Assembly: GCA_013398015.1 (NCBI GenBank)
Contig: VZRR01011695.1
Span: 1 to 64,000 of the forward strand
Length of the DNA: 64,000 bases
Direction of reading: 5' to 3'
From: Oreocharis arfaki
Taxonomy: Eukaryota > Chordata > Aves > Passeriformes > Paramythiidae
Shown here: positions 52,467-64,000 of the stretch, piece by piece
Position numbering within the stretch: the stretch's first letter is position 1
Layout: each line of letters starts with the position of its first letter
Position numbers and translations under genes: made by a program
The notes under the pieces: generated by a model
Seen by the model: the letters and a program-made list of their open reading frames with translations, nothing else
Database searches by the model: none
What the model was told of the DNA's origin: nothing

Positions 52467-55465
52467 GAATAATCTGCTTAGACACCAGGACCTTCAATAC
52501 TTGGGCAGCTTCCTAGAGCAGAACCAGCCCACCCAGCACCCCAAACCAACCCACCCCCCTCAGGCGCCGCGCTCAAACCTTGCCCACGTGGGATCTGGAT
52601 GGGAGCAGCCCTGAGTGTCTGTGCGCTCTGTGCTCAGACAGCAGCAAGCTCTGGCTGCCATCCCCAGCACAGCTGAACACACATCCCCGTGCTGCCTCGG
52701 GATCTGGGTCAGCCAGAGATAGGGCAGGGCTGGAAATAGAGCCCCGTGTCCCCGTGCAACCCCGCAGACAACTCCAGTAATGAAGAGCGCAGAGCGATGC
52801 TCGCCGTCCCCCTGAGACTACCCAAACCTCCCCAGACTGATACACAAGCAACAAAGGACCTTCAAAGGAAAGCAGATGAAACACTGAAAAGGCAGAAAAA
52901 GTGTGGGTTTTTCCCTACAAAGCAGGGCAGAAGGATGGAAGCAGGAAAATAAGGGGAGACTAAATGTTTGTGACATGCTCCATATTTTAACTCAGTTAGT
53001 GCAGGTGTTTTGGGGTTTTGGGGAGGTTTTTTACCTCCAGTGACTACCTAAAAGCCATTTATTATTAGAAAGTCAGATTTGTGGGAAACCTCTGGGAATC
53101 TAAGTGGCAGCACAAATTTAAAATTTAAAAAATCATGGGAACAGAAAGGCAAGTTGTGCCCAAGGAAACTGAGAGCAGTCTTGTGACTGATGGTAACGTG
53201 GCTCTGAAATGCAGACTCCAGCACAAACTGCCAAACCAGCCATGCAGATTAGGAAATCTGGCAGAAATCACAGAGAAAGCAGATCCTCACTGAAGACTTA
53301 AATCGGTTATCTGACATATTTTTTTAATATTAGAGTTTGTTACTGGCCATGTATGAGACAGTAGCCAGACCACAACAGTTGCTTCCTCCCAACTGCCTTT
53401 GCCAGGGTTGTAACTAAAGCAAAAGAAAACTAAGTTTACACGCTAGGATTCCCAGCCTAGAATAATATTTCCATATTTCATTAGCAATATAAATATTTTA
53501 TTTCAAATATCCTACTTTTGAAGTCCCAGCACATCAGAGCCACATCAAAAAGACTCCGAGCCTCCAGAGCTGAAATGTAAATATCTGCAGATCTTCACGC
53601 ACGATGCTGTTCTCTGCATTTCAGCTGCTACTTTTCATAAACCCACCCAAAAGACACACCATCAACATTATTCATTTTCAATGCCATTCCTCTTGGAAAA
53701 CAAAACAATCCCTGGGTCTGCCTTTATTAATTTAGTTTCATGTAACACAGAGTGTTCCTTGGTCTGAAAGACAAAACACCACAGATATTCAAGATTACTT
53801 CTGGTATAAATAGTCTGACTTTCTGAACACAGAGTCCTCCTCTTTCCAGCAATACCTGCTCAGAGCTGCACCACAAATCAAGCAAGTCTCGTCAAGGCAT
53901 GTATCTGCAGGAAGGAGAGGAAGGCTCTTACTGCATAGCTGGTCTAGAAAAACCAGAAGCACAGGAAAGGGAAGAAAAAGAAAAAAATCCCAAACCATCT
54001 TGATTGCCAACAAGTTATGGGTGTACAGCCTGCACGGTGGGAACGTGTCTGGCTAGAGCCAGATCTCCTGACAATGCAGATGAACTGCCCTGGCATCTTC
54101 CTTCCTGTGGTTATGCTACAAGCAGGAAAATCCCTCTCGGTTTATTTGCCAAATTCCAGTCACTTTCTTTACTCTCCATCACAGGAAGCCAAATCCCTCT
54201 GTTTGCAGTGGAGATCTGCCACTACTGGCCTTGGCCTTGATGGCAAAAACAGGCTCCAGCAAACCCAGCGTGGCTGGGGACACAAATGCTCCCCTCCCCA
54301 GTCCAGCCATCCAGCACCTCCTCCTTCAGTAGCCACAAGGAGGGTGCCAAACAGGGTCAGAGCAGCCCTGGTACCTGCTCCAAGGGTCCTGCTTTTGCAT
54401 TTTACAGGTGATTTCACCGTTGTTGCTCAGTGCTTCGGGCACTGAAAGCGACACTTTGATGCTTCAACAAACTCCAAATTTCAGAATTTTGTCTCCAGGA
54501 ACCCGAGCCATTCCTCCCCCAGTGCTGCAAAGTAGCTTTATCTGTGTGTCAGACTATTCCTACTCATTCCATCGACTGTTCCTACTCAGCTGCTCCCAAT
54601 CCACGTCGGATGCGACACCGCTCCCATCGATGATCTGTGACACCAGCAAATCCTGCTTAAATCTTGCTGCTGACTACAGGTGGGCACTGAACCCAAAGAA
54701 CAGGAATACACAAACGTCCTCCCTGAAACATGAAGCATTCCTTGCAATTTGAACTGGCAGATGATTTAAGATCACAAAACAACACTGAGAGCACGCTTCC
54801 TTCCACACTGACAGCAACGGTGACAGTGTGCACCAGCAGGCACACGTCAAACAACTTCCCAGACCACAAGCAGAGTCACTTCAAGCCATTACAGCGTGTT
54901 CAAAGGCTGCAAAATATGTTTTACATATCCCCCTCAGCTCAAAAGTTATGATCAATTAGGTTCACACAGAAGGAGAAATAAGGAAAGATAAAAACTCAGA
55001 TCTTGCCATCTAACTGTTCTGAAAATTATGAATATTTCAACAACCACCTGAAAACCCCAGAACTAAATTCCTCCTGCAGACACATCCAATTGCCTCTAAA
55101 TTCCTTTTCTAGTGGCACACTTGAGGCACAGGAGATGTGTCTGTGCCACACTGTCCGAACATCTTTATGGACGTGTCCATCAGCCACCTGGGTATGGACA
55201 ATTCTCGGGAATATCTCTGGACCAGTGGCTCTCAGCCATCCTTTCCTCTGCAGGCAGGCAGTCACTCCACTATCTGGCACACTGAACAGGAACGACTGGA
55301 GGGCTGGGTAACAGATCCACAGGCTGAACTGGTAGGATTTGAACACATCCAGTTCCAAAAGTAACCTGTAATTCCAGCCAAACAAGGGAATCCCAGCCGG
55401 AGGTGCCGGGTTAAGTGTGACCCGCCTGTGTTCATGCCATGGAAATTAAGCTACATTTAAAAATA

Positions 55466-55700
55466 GAATCCCAGAATGGTTTGGCTTGGAAGGGATCTTA
55501 CAGTTCAGCCAGTGCCACCCCTGCCATGGGCAGGGACACCTTCCACTGTCCCAGGCTGCTCCAAGCCCCAATGTCCAGCCTGGCCTTGGGCACTGCCAGG
55601 GATCAAGGGGCAGCCACAGCTGCTCTGGGCACCCTGTGCCAGGGCCTGCCTACCCTCACAGGGAAGAATTTTTTCCTAATATCCAATCTAACCCTACTGT
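55466..55700 (-). mobile_element. CR1 3' fragment
   Basis: AGAATCCCAGAATGGTTTGG through the common block to GAATTTTTTCCTAATATCCA. Confidence 0.9.
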
Positions 55701-57204
55701 CTGTCAGTTTGAAATGAGAACAATATTTCACCTTCCAAACTCCCCCACCTGGGGAATGCTGTCATCCACCACTCAGCCACAGCCCATAAAACTATTGCAA
55801 AGCAACCCAAAACAAGAGTGCAAAGCTCAGCCAGCACTTTGCCCACCCTTCACAGCCAGAAATAACTAAAAATACTTCAGTCAGATGCCTCCTGAGGTGG
55901 GTGGGCATGTGATCCCTCTTCTTCCACCACAGAAGGGACCAAGGAGTGTCCAGCTGCCAGCACGAGGCACAGCCTCGAGCAAACTTTCCTCAACAGCCTG
56001 AACATTTCCTCCGAACTAAAAAAAAGCAAAGGAAAACTTGCACTCAAACTGCAAGATGCCCTCCTGCAGATGTGTTTCCCCTCATGAGGCTGTGCATTAG
56101 GCAGGAGGGGTTAAGAACTGATCTCAGTCCTTCGATCCACCCCAGCACGAGCAGCCGCTTTACGAGTGCACCACAAGCGCAGCTCCCCGCGGGGCACCCG
56201 CCACACGCTGCTCCCAGCAAACACAGCCAGTTGCTAAGATAATCTCCATTGGTTTAGGCACTCAAAAGCCACGTCCATCCTTGGAAAAACAATTCATAAA
56301 AGTCAGCATTCCGTCCTGGGAGGTGGCCACGGGAATTAACCATTTAACCGACGAAGGGACGCCTGTCGCTCCAGAAGGATCACTGCGAAACCAAGCCTGG
56401 GTTTCACAGCTGCTGCTACACAAAGAGTTAATGTGCAACAAGGACCAGCCCTGCCTCTTACAGCAGCCAGAACTGCAGGAACCCAGTGGCTCTGTTCTCC
56501 TTCCAGAAAGAGGAACCCAAACAAATCAACCTCCGTCCTTTCTGCAGCAAAGTACCGCATGACCGGCCAGAGGCATCCGGCTTAAGGATCTTTAATTTGT
56601 TGTTGTTGTGAAGTGTCAACAGAGGAGAGGGAGGGAGAGGAGGAAGGATTTTGGTCTGCAGTCACGTGCACGCCGTAGCTCTCTGCAAGCAGATGGGTGA
56701 AGCTCAGATTAGCAAGGTATTAAGGAGAGCAAGGCAGGGACGCCGATGAGGTGCTGCCTGAAAATAGCCCCACTTTGACCTATCTCCTCTCCCAGATGCA
56801 TCAGGAGATCCATGGCCACAGAGCCACAGCTCTGTGACTGCTGGGGAAGGATGGGAGATGGCAAGAGTACTGGAAAAAGCTGCTGAGGTTGAAGATAAAA
56901 GGGGAATGGCCAAATAGCCAATGAAGCAGCAGCTATGCAGGGGAGTGTGATGCTCCTTTCCATCTCCCTGCAGCAGAGCCACCCAAGAGCTTGCTGGGAA
57001 TAAGCACTTCCCGTAGCTAAATACTCAGGAGACACATTCCCTAGGGATGTCCAGCAGGATCCAATATCCCTGCTGTGTGCCTGAGTAAGCAAACAAAAAA
57101 GGGGAATGACAATTCTGCTGCTGTTTCTGATGTGCAGGGGCTCCTCCGAGCAGGAGGGGTGAGGTAAGATGGTCTGGTACTGCAGGAAGTCATGTGGGGC
57201 TTTG

Positions 57205-57368
57205 GACTGGACAGTGGGAAGGAATTGTTCTCTGCGAGGATGGGGAGGCCCTGGCACAGGATGCAGCAAGGTGGGATAGTGGAAGGTGTCCCTGCCCATG
57301 GCAGGGTTTGGAATGAGAGGATCTTTAAGGTACCTTCCAACCCGAACCATGCTGGGATTGTGTGATCT
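57205..57368 (+). mobile_element. CR1 3' fragment with internal deletion
   Basis: GTGGGAAGGAATTGTTCTCT, GGGGAGGCCCTGGCACAGG, then a jump to GATAGTGGAAGGTGTCCCTG. The middle of the usual block (about 75 bases) is missing. Confidence 0.85.
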
Positions 57369-59001
57369 GACAAGGAGCCCTTGAGAGCAGGACACTGGGA
57401 AAAGCCCATGCAGGCAGCTCGTGACAGGCTCCATGGCTCCCCAGCATTCCCTCCAGGCCTGGGAAATGCTTATGGGCCTTCTGAACACATCAGCAACCAG
57501 AATATTTTAGGAGTACTAAACAAATAAGGGCCGGCTTGCCACAGCTGCTGCTTTACTCACCCAGCCCATGGTCAGACTTGCTCTACAGGGCTGTCCTTGA
57601 GCTGTGCTCTGACACGCAACTTTTAGATAAATCTCCATGATCTCCTAAACCTGATAAAACATGACATTTTAGTAAGAGGCTAGTATAAAAAAAATTAAAT
57701 CTTCCGCGTAGAAAAGTCATGCAAATTCATTGCGAGTCCTCCAGGAATGCCAGAGCTCCTGCAAGCAACACAGAGCTGTTGAAATGACTGCTGGTGGGAA
57801 AAATAAAAGTGATATTCTGGAAGCAAGATCAAGTACTATGAGTGTTCACAGCAAAAGATATTAAACAGTCACAGAAGTTCGAGTCTGGGGTTTGTTTAGG
57901 TCTTTCTGTTTTGTTTGTGCGGTTTTTAGAGATAAGGGTGGGGCTACCAGAGATAGCACAGGATATAAATACACATGAGATTCTCTTTTAAAAGTAAACA
58001 TATTACTATCTGTCCTCAGGCATTGCAAAAGCTTTTCAGTGGGTCTGAAAATAACCTAAATTCACAAATATTTCATGTGGGTGAGAGGATGAAAGTACTG
58101 TGGCAGATATCCTGATGAAATATGCAGCTCACCCTGCCGTGGCACCACAACAGCACTGACAACGAGGGTCTAATTCTAGGTTTGATTTCCCATCAGCAGT
58201 GGAACAACGTGGGGACTGGACTTTATCTGATCCTGAGACAAACTTGTGCTGGTCTGGATCAGTCTGAAATGTATGACATGCCACACAGGGCACCACGTAA
58301 ATTCAGATTTGATGGGGGGACAGTTGAGCTCAGCCCAGAAAAGCCAGCATCTCCTGGACAGCATAAGGAGAGCACGTTCCCATCTGGTTTGGGGATTTCT
58401 TGCCCTCCATAAACATCATCTGCAGGAGACAGGTTGCCAGCAGCAGGGCTGCAGGCTCTCCTCCCTTTCCGGACGAGCAAGGAGGAAGGATCAATATTCA
58501 GAAAGCTCTTGAGAAGCAGTGGAACAGCCCCTGGGGAGTGGAGAGGACACAGCGCCAGCCCAAAACTCAGGAAATCTGGAGCTCCTTAGTCCACTAAAAG
58601 CCAGTTTTTGCCAAGTAACCAATTTCCTTACACTCTCCATTAAATAAAACATGAAGGGCAGGCAGAGACATAAAATATGAATGCACACACGTCCAAAAGC
58701 AACAGGCCCTGTTATTGTAGATGCTGCATAAATCACTGAGGACAAGGGGACTTGTGTCCCCTAAAGGAGGGCACAGAATTTGGGGTCAGTCAGCAGGCAA
58801 GGGAGTCTGATATTAAGAAGTGTTGCATTTACATTTGCCTTTGTGATCTACGCTGCCTAAAATAGCAGAAACCACTTTTGTTCCTGTATTATTTAGCCAG
58901 GCCAGGTGGGTGAAAGGCAGAACCAAGCCTCAAGACAAACATCAGATGATTCTGGTGTGAGTCTCCCCCAAACACAGCACTTGGGATGAGATGGCACAGC
59001 A

Positions 59002-59160
59002 CAGAATCCCAGAATGGTCTGGAAGGGATCTTACCTCCAGTGCTACCCCTGCCATGGGCAGGGGCACCTTCCACTATCCCAGGCTGCTCCAAGGCCCAGT
59101 GTCCAGCCTGGCCTTGGACACTGCCAGGGATCCAGGGGCAGCCACAGCTTCTCTGGGTAG
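59002..59160 (-). mobile_element. CR1 3' fragment
   Basis: AGAATCCCAGAATGGTCTGG to GGGGCAGCCACAGCTTCTCT. Confidence 0.85.
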
Positions 59161-59696
59161 TCCATGGGGACACTTACTGGAAATTTGGCTGAAAATGCTC
59201 TTTTCTGTCTGATTTCCCTGCCTGGGGCCATGACAGCAGTTCTGAAGTGCACTGCTGAAACTCACTGCTGTATCTGTTTTCCAGAGCTCTGCCACATGAA
59301 CACAACGTCTTCACAATTTCAAGTGTTAGCAGTTACAAGTACTGCTTTGGCAAATTTCTCCAGGGAAGAGTAATATCTACCTATGGAAAACTTGCCCCCA
59401 GTCACTGCCATCTCCTTTGTCTTGAGATTTTTTATTTTTAGGCAGTTGGCTGACAAATAACACTGCTGTTTACAATGCACAACATCTTGCCTTTTCTGTG
59501 TTTGTACAATTTGATTCAAAAGGCACAGCACCTTTCAGACAGCTGGTGGCAGACAACAACCTCCGAGTTCAGTCAGACAACTCCGTATCTAGTTGAAAAC
59601 CACCTTCCACCTGGAAAATTAAGCCCAAAGTATTTCTGGACTACCTTTTTCCTACTCTGTGTTTACAAAGCAGACTTGAGGTGACCTTGCAGCCAG

Positions 59697-59903
59697 ATGG
59701 ATGAGCTCAGGACGAAGCCAGTAAGTGAATTCTCCAAGACAGGACATGCAAAGCTCCAAGCCAGTGGTGCTCAGGTCTTTGAGGGACTTCGCACTGCTCT
59801 TTCTACCTTACGAGACTACGAAGCTCAACAAGTCCCCATCGAAGATCCAGAAATAGACACGTCTGCCCTAACACAACTTGTGGCTGCCTCCTCCTCTGAT
59901 TAG
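59697..59903 (+). CDS. Unassigned small open reading frame (68 codons)
   Basis: I do not recognise this protein. It begins MDELRTKPVSEFSK, has a helical middle (FEGLRTALSTLRDYEAQQ) and an acidic/serine end (AASSSD, TAG at 59901-59903). Composition is balanced and unlike the Pro/Cys/Trp-rich chance frames of this window, so a decayed exon, retrogene or transposon piece is possible. A CCTTGCAG acceptor-like site precedes it and a GTAAGT lies at codon 9. It is flanked by two CR1 copies in the same orientation and lies antisense to SGMS1. Confidence 0.2.
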   Translation: MDELRTKPVSEFSKTGHAKLQASGAQVFEGLRTALSTLRDYEAQQVPIEDPEIDTSALTQLVAASSSD

Positions 59904-59977
59904 TCAGAGGTTCAACAGAACTGAAAGTCATCTTCATGCCCAAAGTTATTTCTGAGTGTAAAATCATTCCACAGACT

Positions 59978-60130
59978 CCCAGAATGATTTAGGTTGGAAG
60001 GGACCTTAAAGCCCATCCAGTGCCACCCCTGCCATGGGCAGGGACACCTTCCACTGTCCCAGGCTGCTCCAAGCCCCATCCAACCTGGCCTTGGACACTG
60101 CCAGGGATCCAGGGGCAGCCCCAGCTTCTC
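59978..60130 (-). mobile_element. CR1 3' fragment
   Basis: AGACTCCCAGAATGATTTAGG to GGGGCAGCCCCAGCTTCTCT; truncated at the same internal point as the copy at 59002-59160. Confidence 0.85.
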
Positions 60131-61383
60131 TTTGCAGCTTCTGCTCATCAGTTTTCAAAGGTACTTTTTAGACAGGACTCCCTCCCTGCTTCAAAGCTCT
60201 GCATAAACCTGGATTTATTGATGCAGCCCCGTGGTTCATCAGCAGAACATGGAGACAAACTGCATTTTGCAGGAATCTCACAAAATCAGGAAGAAATAAA
60301 GAAATTGGGAAGAAAAATCAGGAACATTCATCTGAAAATGAGATCTAGACAAGAACCAGCAGGAATGTTTGTGCTCTTTGGCTTTTTTCTTCCTGATTCT
60401 CCTTTCCATCTCAGTAAGAGTCTGCCCTTCTCTCTCTCCTTCACTCCATCCTTTGAGGCCCCTCCGAGCCCCACATGTCAGACCCTTCCCAGCCCAGTGG
60501 CACAATCCAGATGAAAAATCACCAGGATTAGGAGAAAGTGGAGAGGCTCCAATACCAGGGAAGTGCCAAAGCACCTCCAAAAAGAGAGGGCAGAGTATTT
60601 TAGGTAACTTTGTGGTGTTTCCTCATCCTCCTCCTCACCCAAAAGAAGGAGAATCAGTGTGAAAGGATCCCAAGAACTGTAAATAAATGATGATCCTGCT
60701 CATCAATGAGCTCAGGCTGCAGTGAAATGAAAGCCACAGCAGGCTCTGTAATCACTCAGAATAAACCCTTCCAACGGGATCACTCCTGTGCTGATGGCTC
60801 AATTATGCCTGGGCAGAATGTTACACAACATTAAACATTAACAAAAGTCTGAGCCTGGGTCACTTTTCTCCCAGATAAATCCAGACCAGTAACCCAGTGC
60901 TCTTAGCTTAAGTAACCCCAAATTACTCGATCAATTCTTTCTCCATCTTTCCCTTCACATCTGGTAAAAGCCAGGCCACCACACACAGGGAAAAATGTTT
61001 GCAAATAGTCCCTTTGCTACAGATTTGTACTGTTATCATTTAAAATACATATGGTTTGGGAGAGAGTCGTGATGTAAATTTAGTAGCTCAGAAATTAAAC
61101 CAGAGGCAAACTGTTCTGGGCTATGAGGGCTCACTCTCACCTCCCCAGAACGGCTCCTTCACTCTAAAATCCTGTTCCCAGCAAACAGTTGCAGCACTTC
61201 TGTTTCCTGAAGCTGCAAAGAGATCCGTGAAGGCAAACACAGCAGAAAGTTGCTTTCATTTCTCCTTCAGCTTTTGCAATATCAATATTCATAACTTCGC
61301 CAGGACTAGAGATCTCCTCACTCAGTCCACTCTCTCTCTGCAACGGTATTAATACAAACTAAAGTTTCTCAAGGTTTGCCTAG

Positions 61384-62130
61384 GTCAGATCACAGGATCC
61401 CAGCATGGCTCAGGCTGCAGGGAGCACAGCGGGCACCTGGTGGCACCTCCCTGCTCCAGCAGGGCCATCCCAGAGCCCAGGGCACAGCATTGTGTGCACA
61501 CAGCTCTGCAACAGCCCCAGGGAGGAGAGCCCACGGGCTCTGTGCACAATGTGCTCAGGGCTGGGCAGTGCCCAGGGCAGAAGTTGTGCCTCCTGTGCAG
61601 GGGAATTGCTGGGCTCAGGCCCTGCACGTTGCTCTGGTGCCATTGCTGGGCCCCCGGAGCAGAGGCTGGGCCCTGCTCGGAGCCCTCCCTGCAGCCAGGG
61701 ACAGCCAGGCCTGAGGGCCCCTCTCAGCTGGGGCTCCTCTCGAGGCTGAGCAGCCCCAGCTCCCTCAGCCTTTCCTGGGCACCGAGATGCTCCAGGCCCT
61801 TCCTCAGCCCCGCAGCCTCCGCTGGCCCCGCTCCAGGAGCTCCCTGGCCCTGCTGTGCTGAGGAGCCCAGAGCTGGACACGGCACTGCAGAGGTGCCCCC
61901 AGGGCTGGCCAGAGGGGCAGGATCCCTCCCTGCCCTGCTGGGAATGCTCTTCCTGCTGCCCCCGGGATCCCCTTGGCCTCCTTGGCCCCAGGACACTCTG
62001 CTGGCTCAGGGACAGCTCGGTGTCCCCCAGGGCCCCCAGGACACTCTGCTGGCTCAGGGACAGCTCCGTGTCCCCCAGGTCCTTCCCCACGGAGCTGTTC
62101 AAGCAGGGACCCCCCAGCCTGTGCTGTTGG
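61384..62130 (-). mobile_element. CR1 element, longest copy (GC-rich)
   Basis: ATCACAGGATCCCAGCATGG at the 3' end, then CR1 landmarks farther 5': GCTGAGCAGCCCCAGCTCCC, GAGGAGCCCAGAGCTGGACA, CCTTGGCCTCCTTGGCCC and ACACTCTGCTGGCTCAGG. It is much more GC-rich than the others and contains a 48-bp tandem duplication. Confidence 0.75.
61990..62085. repeat. 48-bp tandem duplication inside CR1
   Basis: AGGACACTCTGCTGGCTCAG occurs at 61990 and again at 62038, followed both times by GGACAGCTCNGTGTCCCCCAG. Confidence 0.9.
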
Positions 62131-63480
62131 TGGGGTTGTTCTTTGTTGCTTTAACCGAAGTACAACATCCAAACACACTGAGAGAGATGAACAATGCCAG
62201 GATTTAGGTGGGGTGTGACCGGTTTAGAACAAACCAATGTCCCCAGAGCAAAGCAGGTGGCTGAGATTAAAAGAGAAAATTTCAAAACACCAAAGGATTT
62301 AGAAATAATATGGAAAAAACCCAGAGCGCCGGGCAGACGAAGAAACTGAAATCAAAGTTGCAGCAAAACTCACTAGCTGGTGGTCTTCCAAATAAATCCT
62401 TCTCATCCTTGATGCTTAATACCCAACAATCCCAAAGCATCGGCTTCTCCAATACAAATAAACTGGAGTTAAATGTTTTCAGCTTCATTGTTTTAAAAAA
62501 CAAATCAAGTATTACAGCACCCCTATTCTTAGTGGTGAAAAATCAGTTTGACTGCTGAAGTGATCTTTTAAATTTACAGGAAAACAGTGTTTTATCTATC
62601 ACTGCGACCAATGAATTTTTACTCCCGGTTATGAAAAGCAGCCCAGTACTTCGTGAGAAGTCATGCTGAAGTGTTTTGAAACATAACTGAGTAAAATACC
62701 TGCTTGTTTTCGGGATTCTTTTTCAGAGGTTGAAGTGTAACTTCAATTCTTAAATTAACTTTTAAAAGGTAGAGTAATTCCAGGTAGAGGTCAACTCCGA
62801 CTTGATACTGAATTCCACCTTGTATCCACAGCTCCTCGAAAAGAATAAGTGCTGTTTGTCTTCCAATTATTTGCCCAGGAAATGTGTTATGTGAAAACCC
62901 GTTATGTGATGAATTTTCTGAACTAAATATAAGATAAACATTCTTTAGGTATGATGAATAACTGCTGTAGTCCCTTCACCACGTCCTGTGCAGGGAATGC
63001 TTGGTACAGGAAGCATCCTGGCTTTCAGAATCCATCTAAGACGGGTTTTCAGGATATCTAAAATGCCCCTGGATATTTCTTTCTGAACACTGAACTGTTC
63101 ACTGTTTATCAGTGTGTGCCTGGGAGCGCTACAGCAACAGGAGCTGTACCAAGGAGCAGCAGGAGAACTCAAACTGTTCTTCAGGCTGATAAAGAGTTAA
63201 AAAACATTAAAGAAAGCAAATAAAAATAAACTCAAATGCAAAAACCAAAGACAAAAAAACCCAGCAGGAAACGAACTTTTCGGCAAAGAAAATAATGGTT
63301 TTCCTAACTGGATTTTAGAAACTCAGTTGTTTTAGGAAAGGCAACAGAAAATATATCAAAAGGACCAGTGATAACCACAAGTGATAAACACTGGAGGTTG
63401 GTAACAAAATAATGTCCAGTGCCCACTTCCTAAAAGCGACACTTAAAAAGGCCATGGTTTGCAAAGCACAAGTTACTTAC

Positions 63481-63575
63481 CCTTGGCTTCTCTGTTGACT
63501 CTTTCTCCTGACACTTCACACACTTATTGCAAAATAAAGTCTCTTCTGAGAGTGCCATATTGCACATTCACATTC
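63481..63575 (-). other. Candidate upstream exon, possibly SGMS1 5' exon
   Basis: On the - strand a strong donor, CCAAGG/GTAAGT at 63481/63480, ends an open frame that begins with ATG at 63558-63556. It encodes MALSEETLFCNKCVKCQEK and seven more residues before the donor, with a CxxCxxC pattern. No good acceptor is visible upstream, so it would be a first exon. It could be an SGMS1 5' exon or belong to another transcript. I do not recognise the peptide. Confidence 0.3.
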
Positions 63576-64000
63576 AGGGAAATCACGCCCCCAGCACTTC
63601 TTGGTTTTGTTTCGTTGTTTTTTTCCAAATAGAACTCTCCCCATAAAACAGCAGAATAAGAACAATTCAAAACAGGAGGAAATCTCCTTAAATCTTTGTC
63701 CTTAACTTGGGCAGACTAACCCTGACGAGCTCGGCTGCAGCAGGAAGCTTAAACCCAACCTTTCCAAAGGGAGCATTCCTGAATTCCAGTCCCTGCACAC
63801 CTGGACTCGTGTCACCTGTGCCAGCAGAGCTCAACGAGCTTTTCTCAGAGGCATCCCCCTCCTCCTCTCCGGTGCCTGGGTGATTCCACGGTGGAAAACC
63901 TGCTCTTTTCCTGCTTTTCTGCAGGCACACAAGCACGAGTAAGTGCTTCCCCTTTCAGTGGCAGCAGCGAGTTGTGAGAGCAGCCCTGCTGGATGCTGAA
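63576..64000. other. Window end, nothing recognised
   Basis: Unique sequence without a recognisable exon or repeat. Confidence 0.5.

Larger units (their letters stand above)
45743..63480 (-). other. SGMS1: SGMS1 5' intron region (presumed)
   Basis: About 17.7 kb upstream of the first coding exon. Human and mouse SGMS1 have several non-coding 5' exons and alternative promoters, so this is probably intron with undetected small exons. It is rich in CR1 fragments (14 to 62 kb set listed separately). Unique stretches without recognised features include 46346-47360, 50111-51650, 52470-55460, 55700-57200, 57370-59000 and 62130-63480. Confidence 0.55.

Noticed and set aside
58122..58412. A 96-codon open frame on the + strand
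   Set aside because: No recognisable motif, no splice context and ordinary composition; likely chance.
37285..62207. Many similar frames with motifs such as SSCGCPW or LLWAPCAR
   Set aside because: All are translations of CR1 3' ends in different frames. They are not coding parts of CR1, whose ORFs lie farther 5' and are lost here.

Overview
The window is nuclear DNA from a bird, most likely a songbird. The evidence is small spliced exons with GT-AG introns, compact introns, no bacterial-type operons, and more than 20 fragments of the bird-typical CR1 non-LTR retrotransposon. Most CR1 copies are short 3' ends of a subfamily type I associate with passerines. No whole-window search was possible, so the species level is an inference.

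Three protein-coding genes are present, all of the kind found together on chicken chromosome 6 and human 10q11. (1) The last two coding exons of A1CF (+ strand, 548-3211) are followed by a long AT-rich 3' UTR. (2) Complete ASAH2, neutral ceramidase (- strand, 26130 down to 9877), can be joined in frame from 20 coding exons into a 734-residue type II membrane enzyme with all zinc ligands and the nucleophilic serine. A1CF and ASAH2 are convergent. (3) The complete coding part of SGMS1, sphingomyelin synthase 1 (- strand, 45531 down to 34584), consists of five coding exons and 411 residues, with an AT-rich 3' UTR to about 32930. Its 5' non-coding part probably fills the rest of the window, 45.5-64 kb.

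ASAH2 and SGMS1 lie head-to-tail on the same strand and act on the same lipid. SGMS1 consumes ceramide to make sphingomyelin in the Golgi, and ASAH2 destroys ceramide at the cell surface or outside the cell. A1CF is an RNA-binding protein unrelated to this pathway.

Repeats are unevenly spread. The A1CF-ASAH2 half holds four simple-sequence arrays and few CR1 copies, whereas the SGMS1 half (35-62 kb) holds about 20 CR1 fragments in both orientations. The points most worth a second look are a GC-AG first intron and loss of the mucin stalk in ASAH2, a 40-bp microexon abutted by CR1, inverted CR1 copies around an SGMS1 exon, upstream ORFs before SGMS1, and two unassigned possible exons at 59.7 and 63.5 kb. 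I see no novel multi-gene system; this is an ordinary vertebrate locus with some unusual details.
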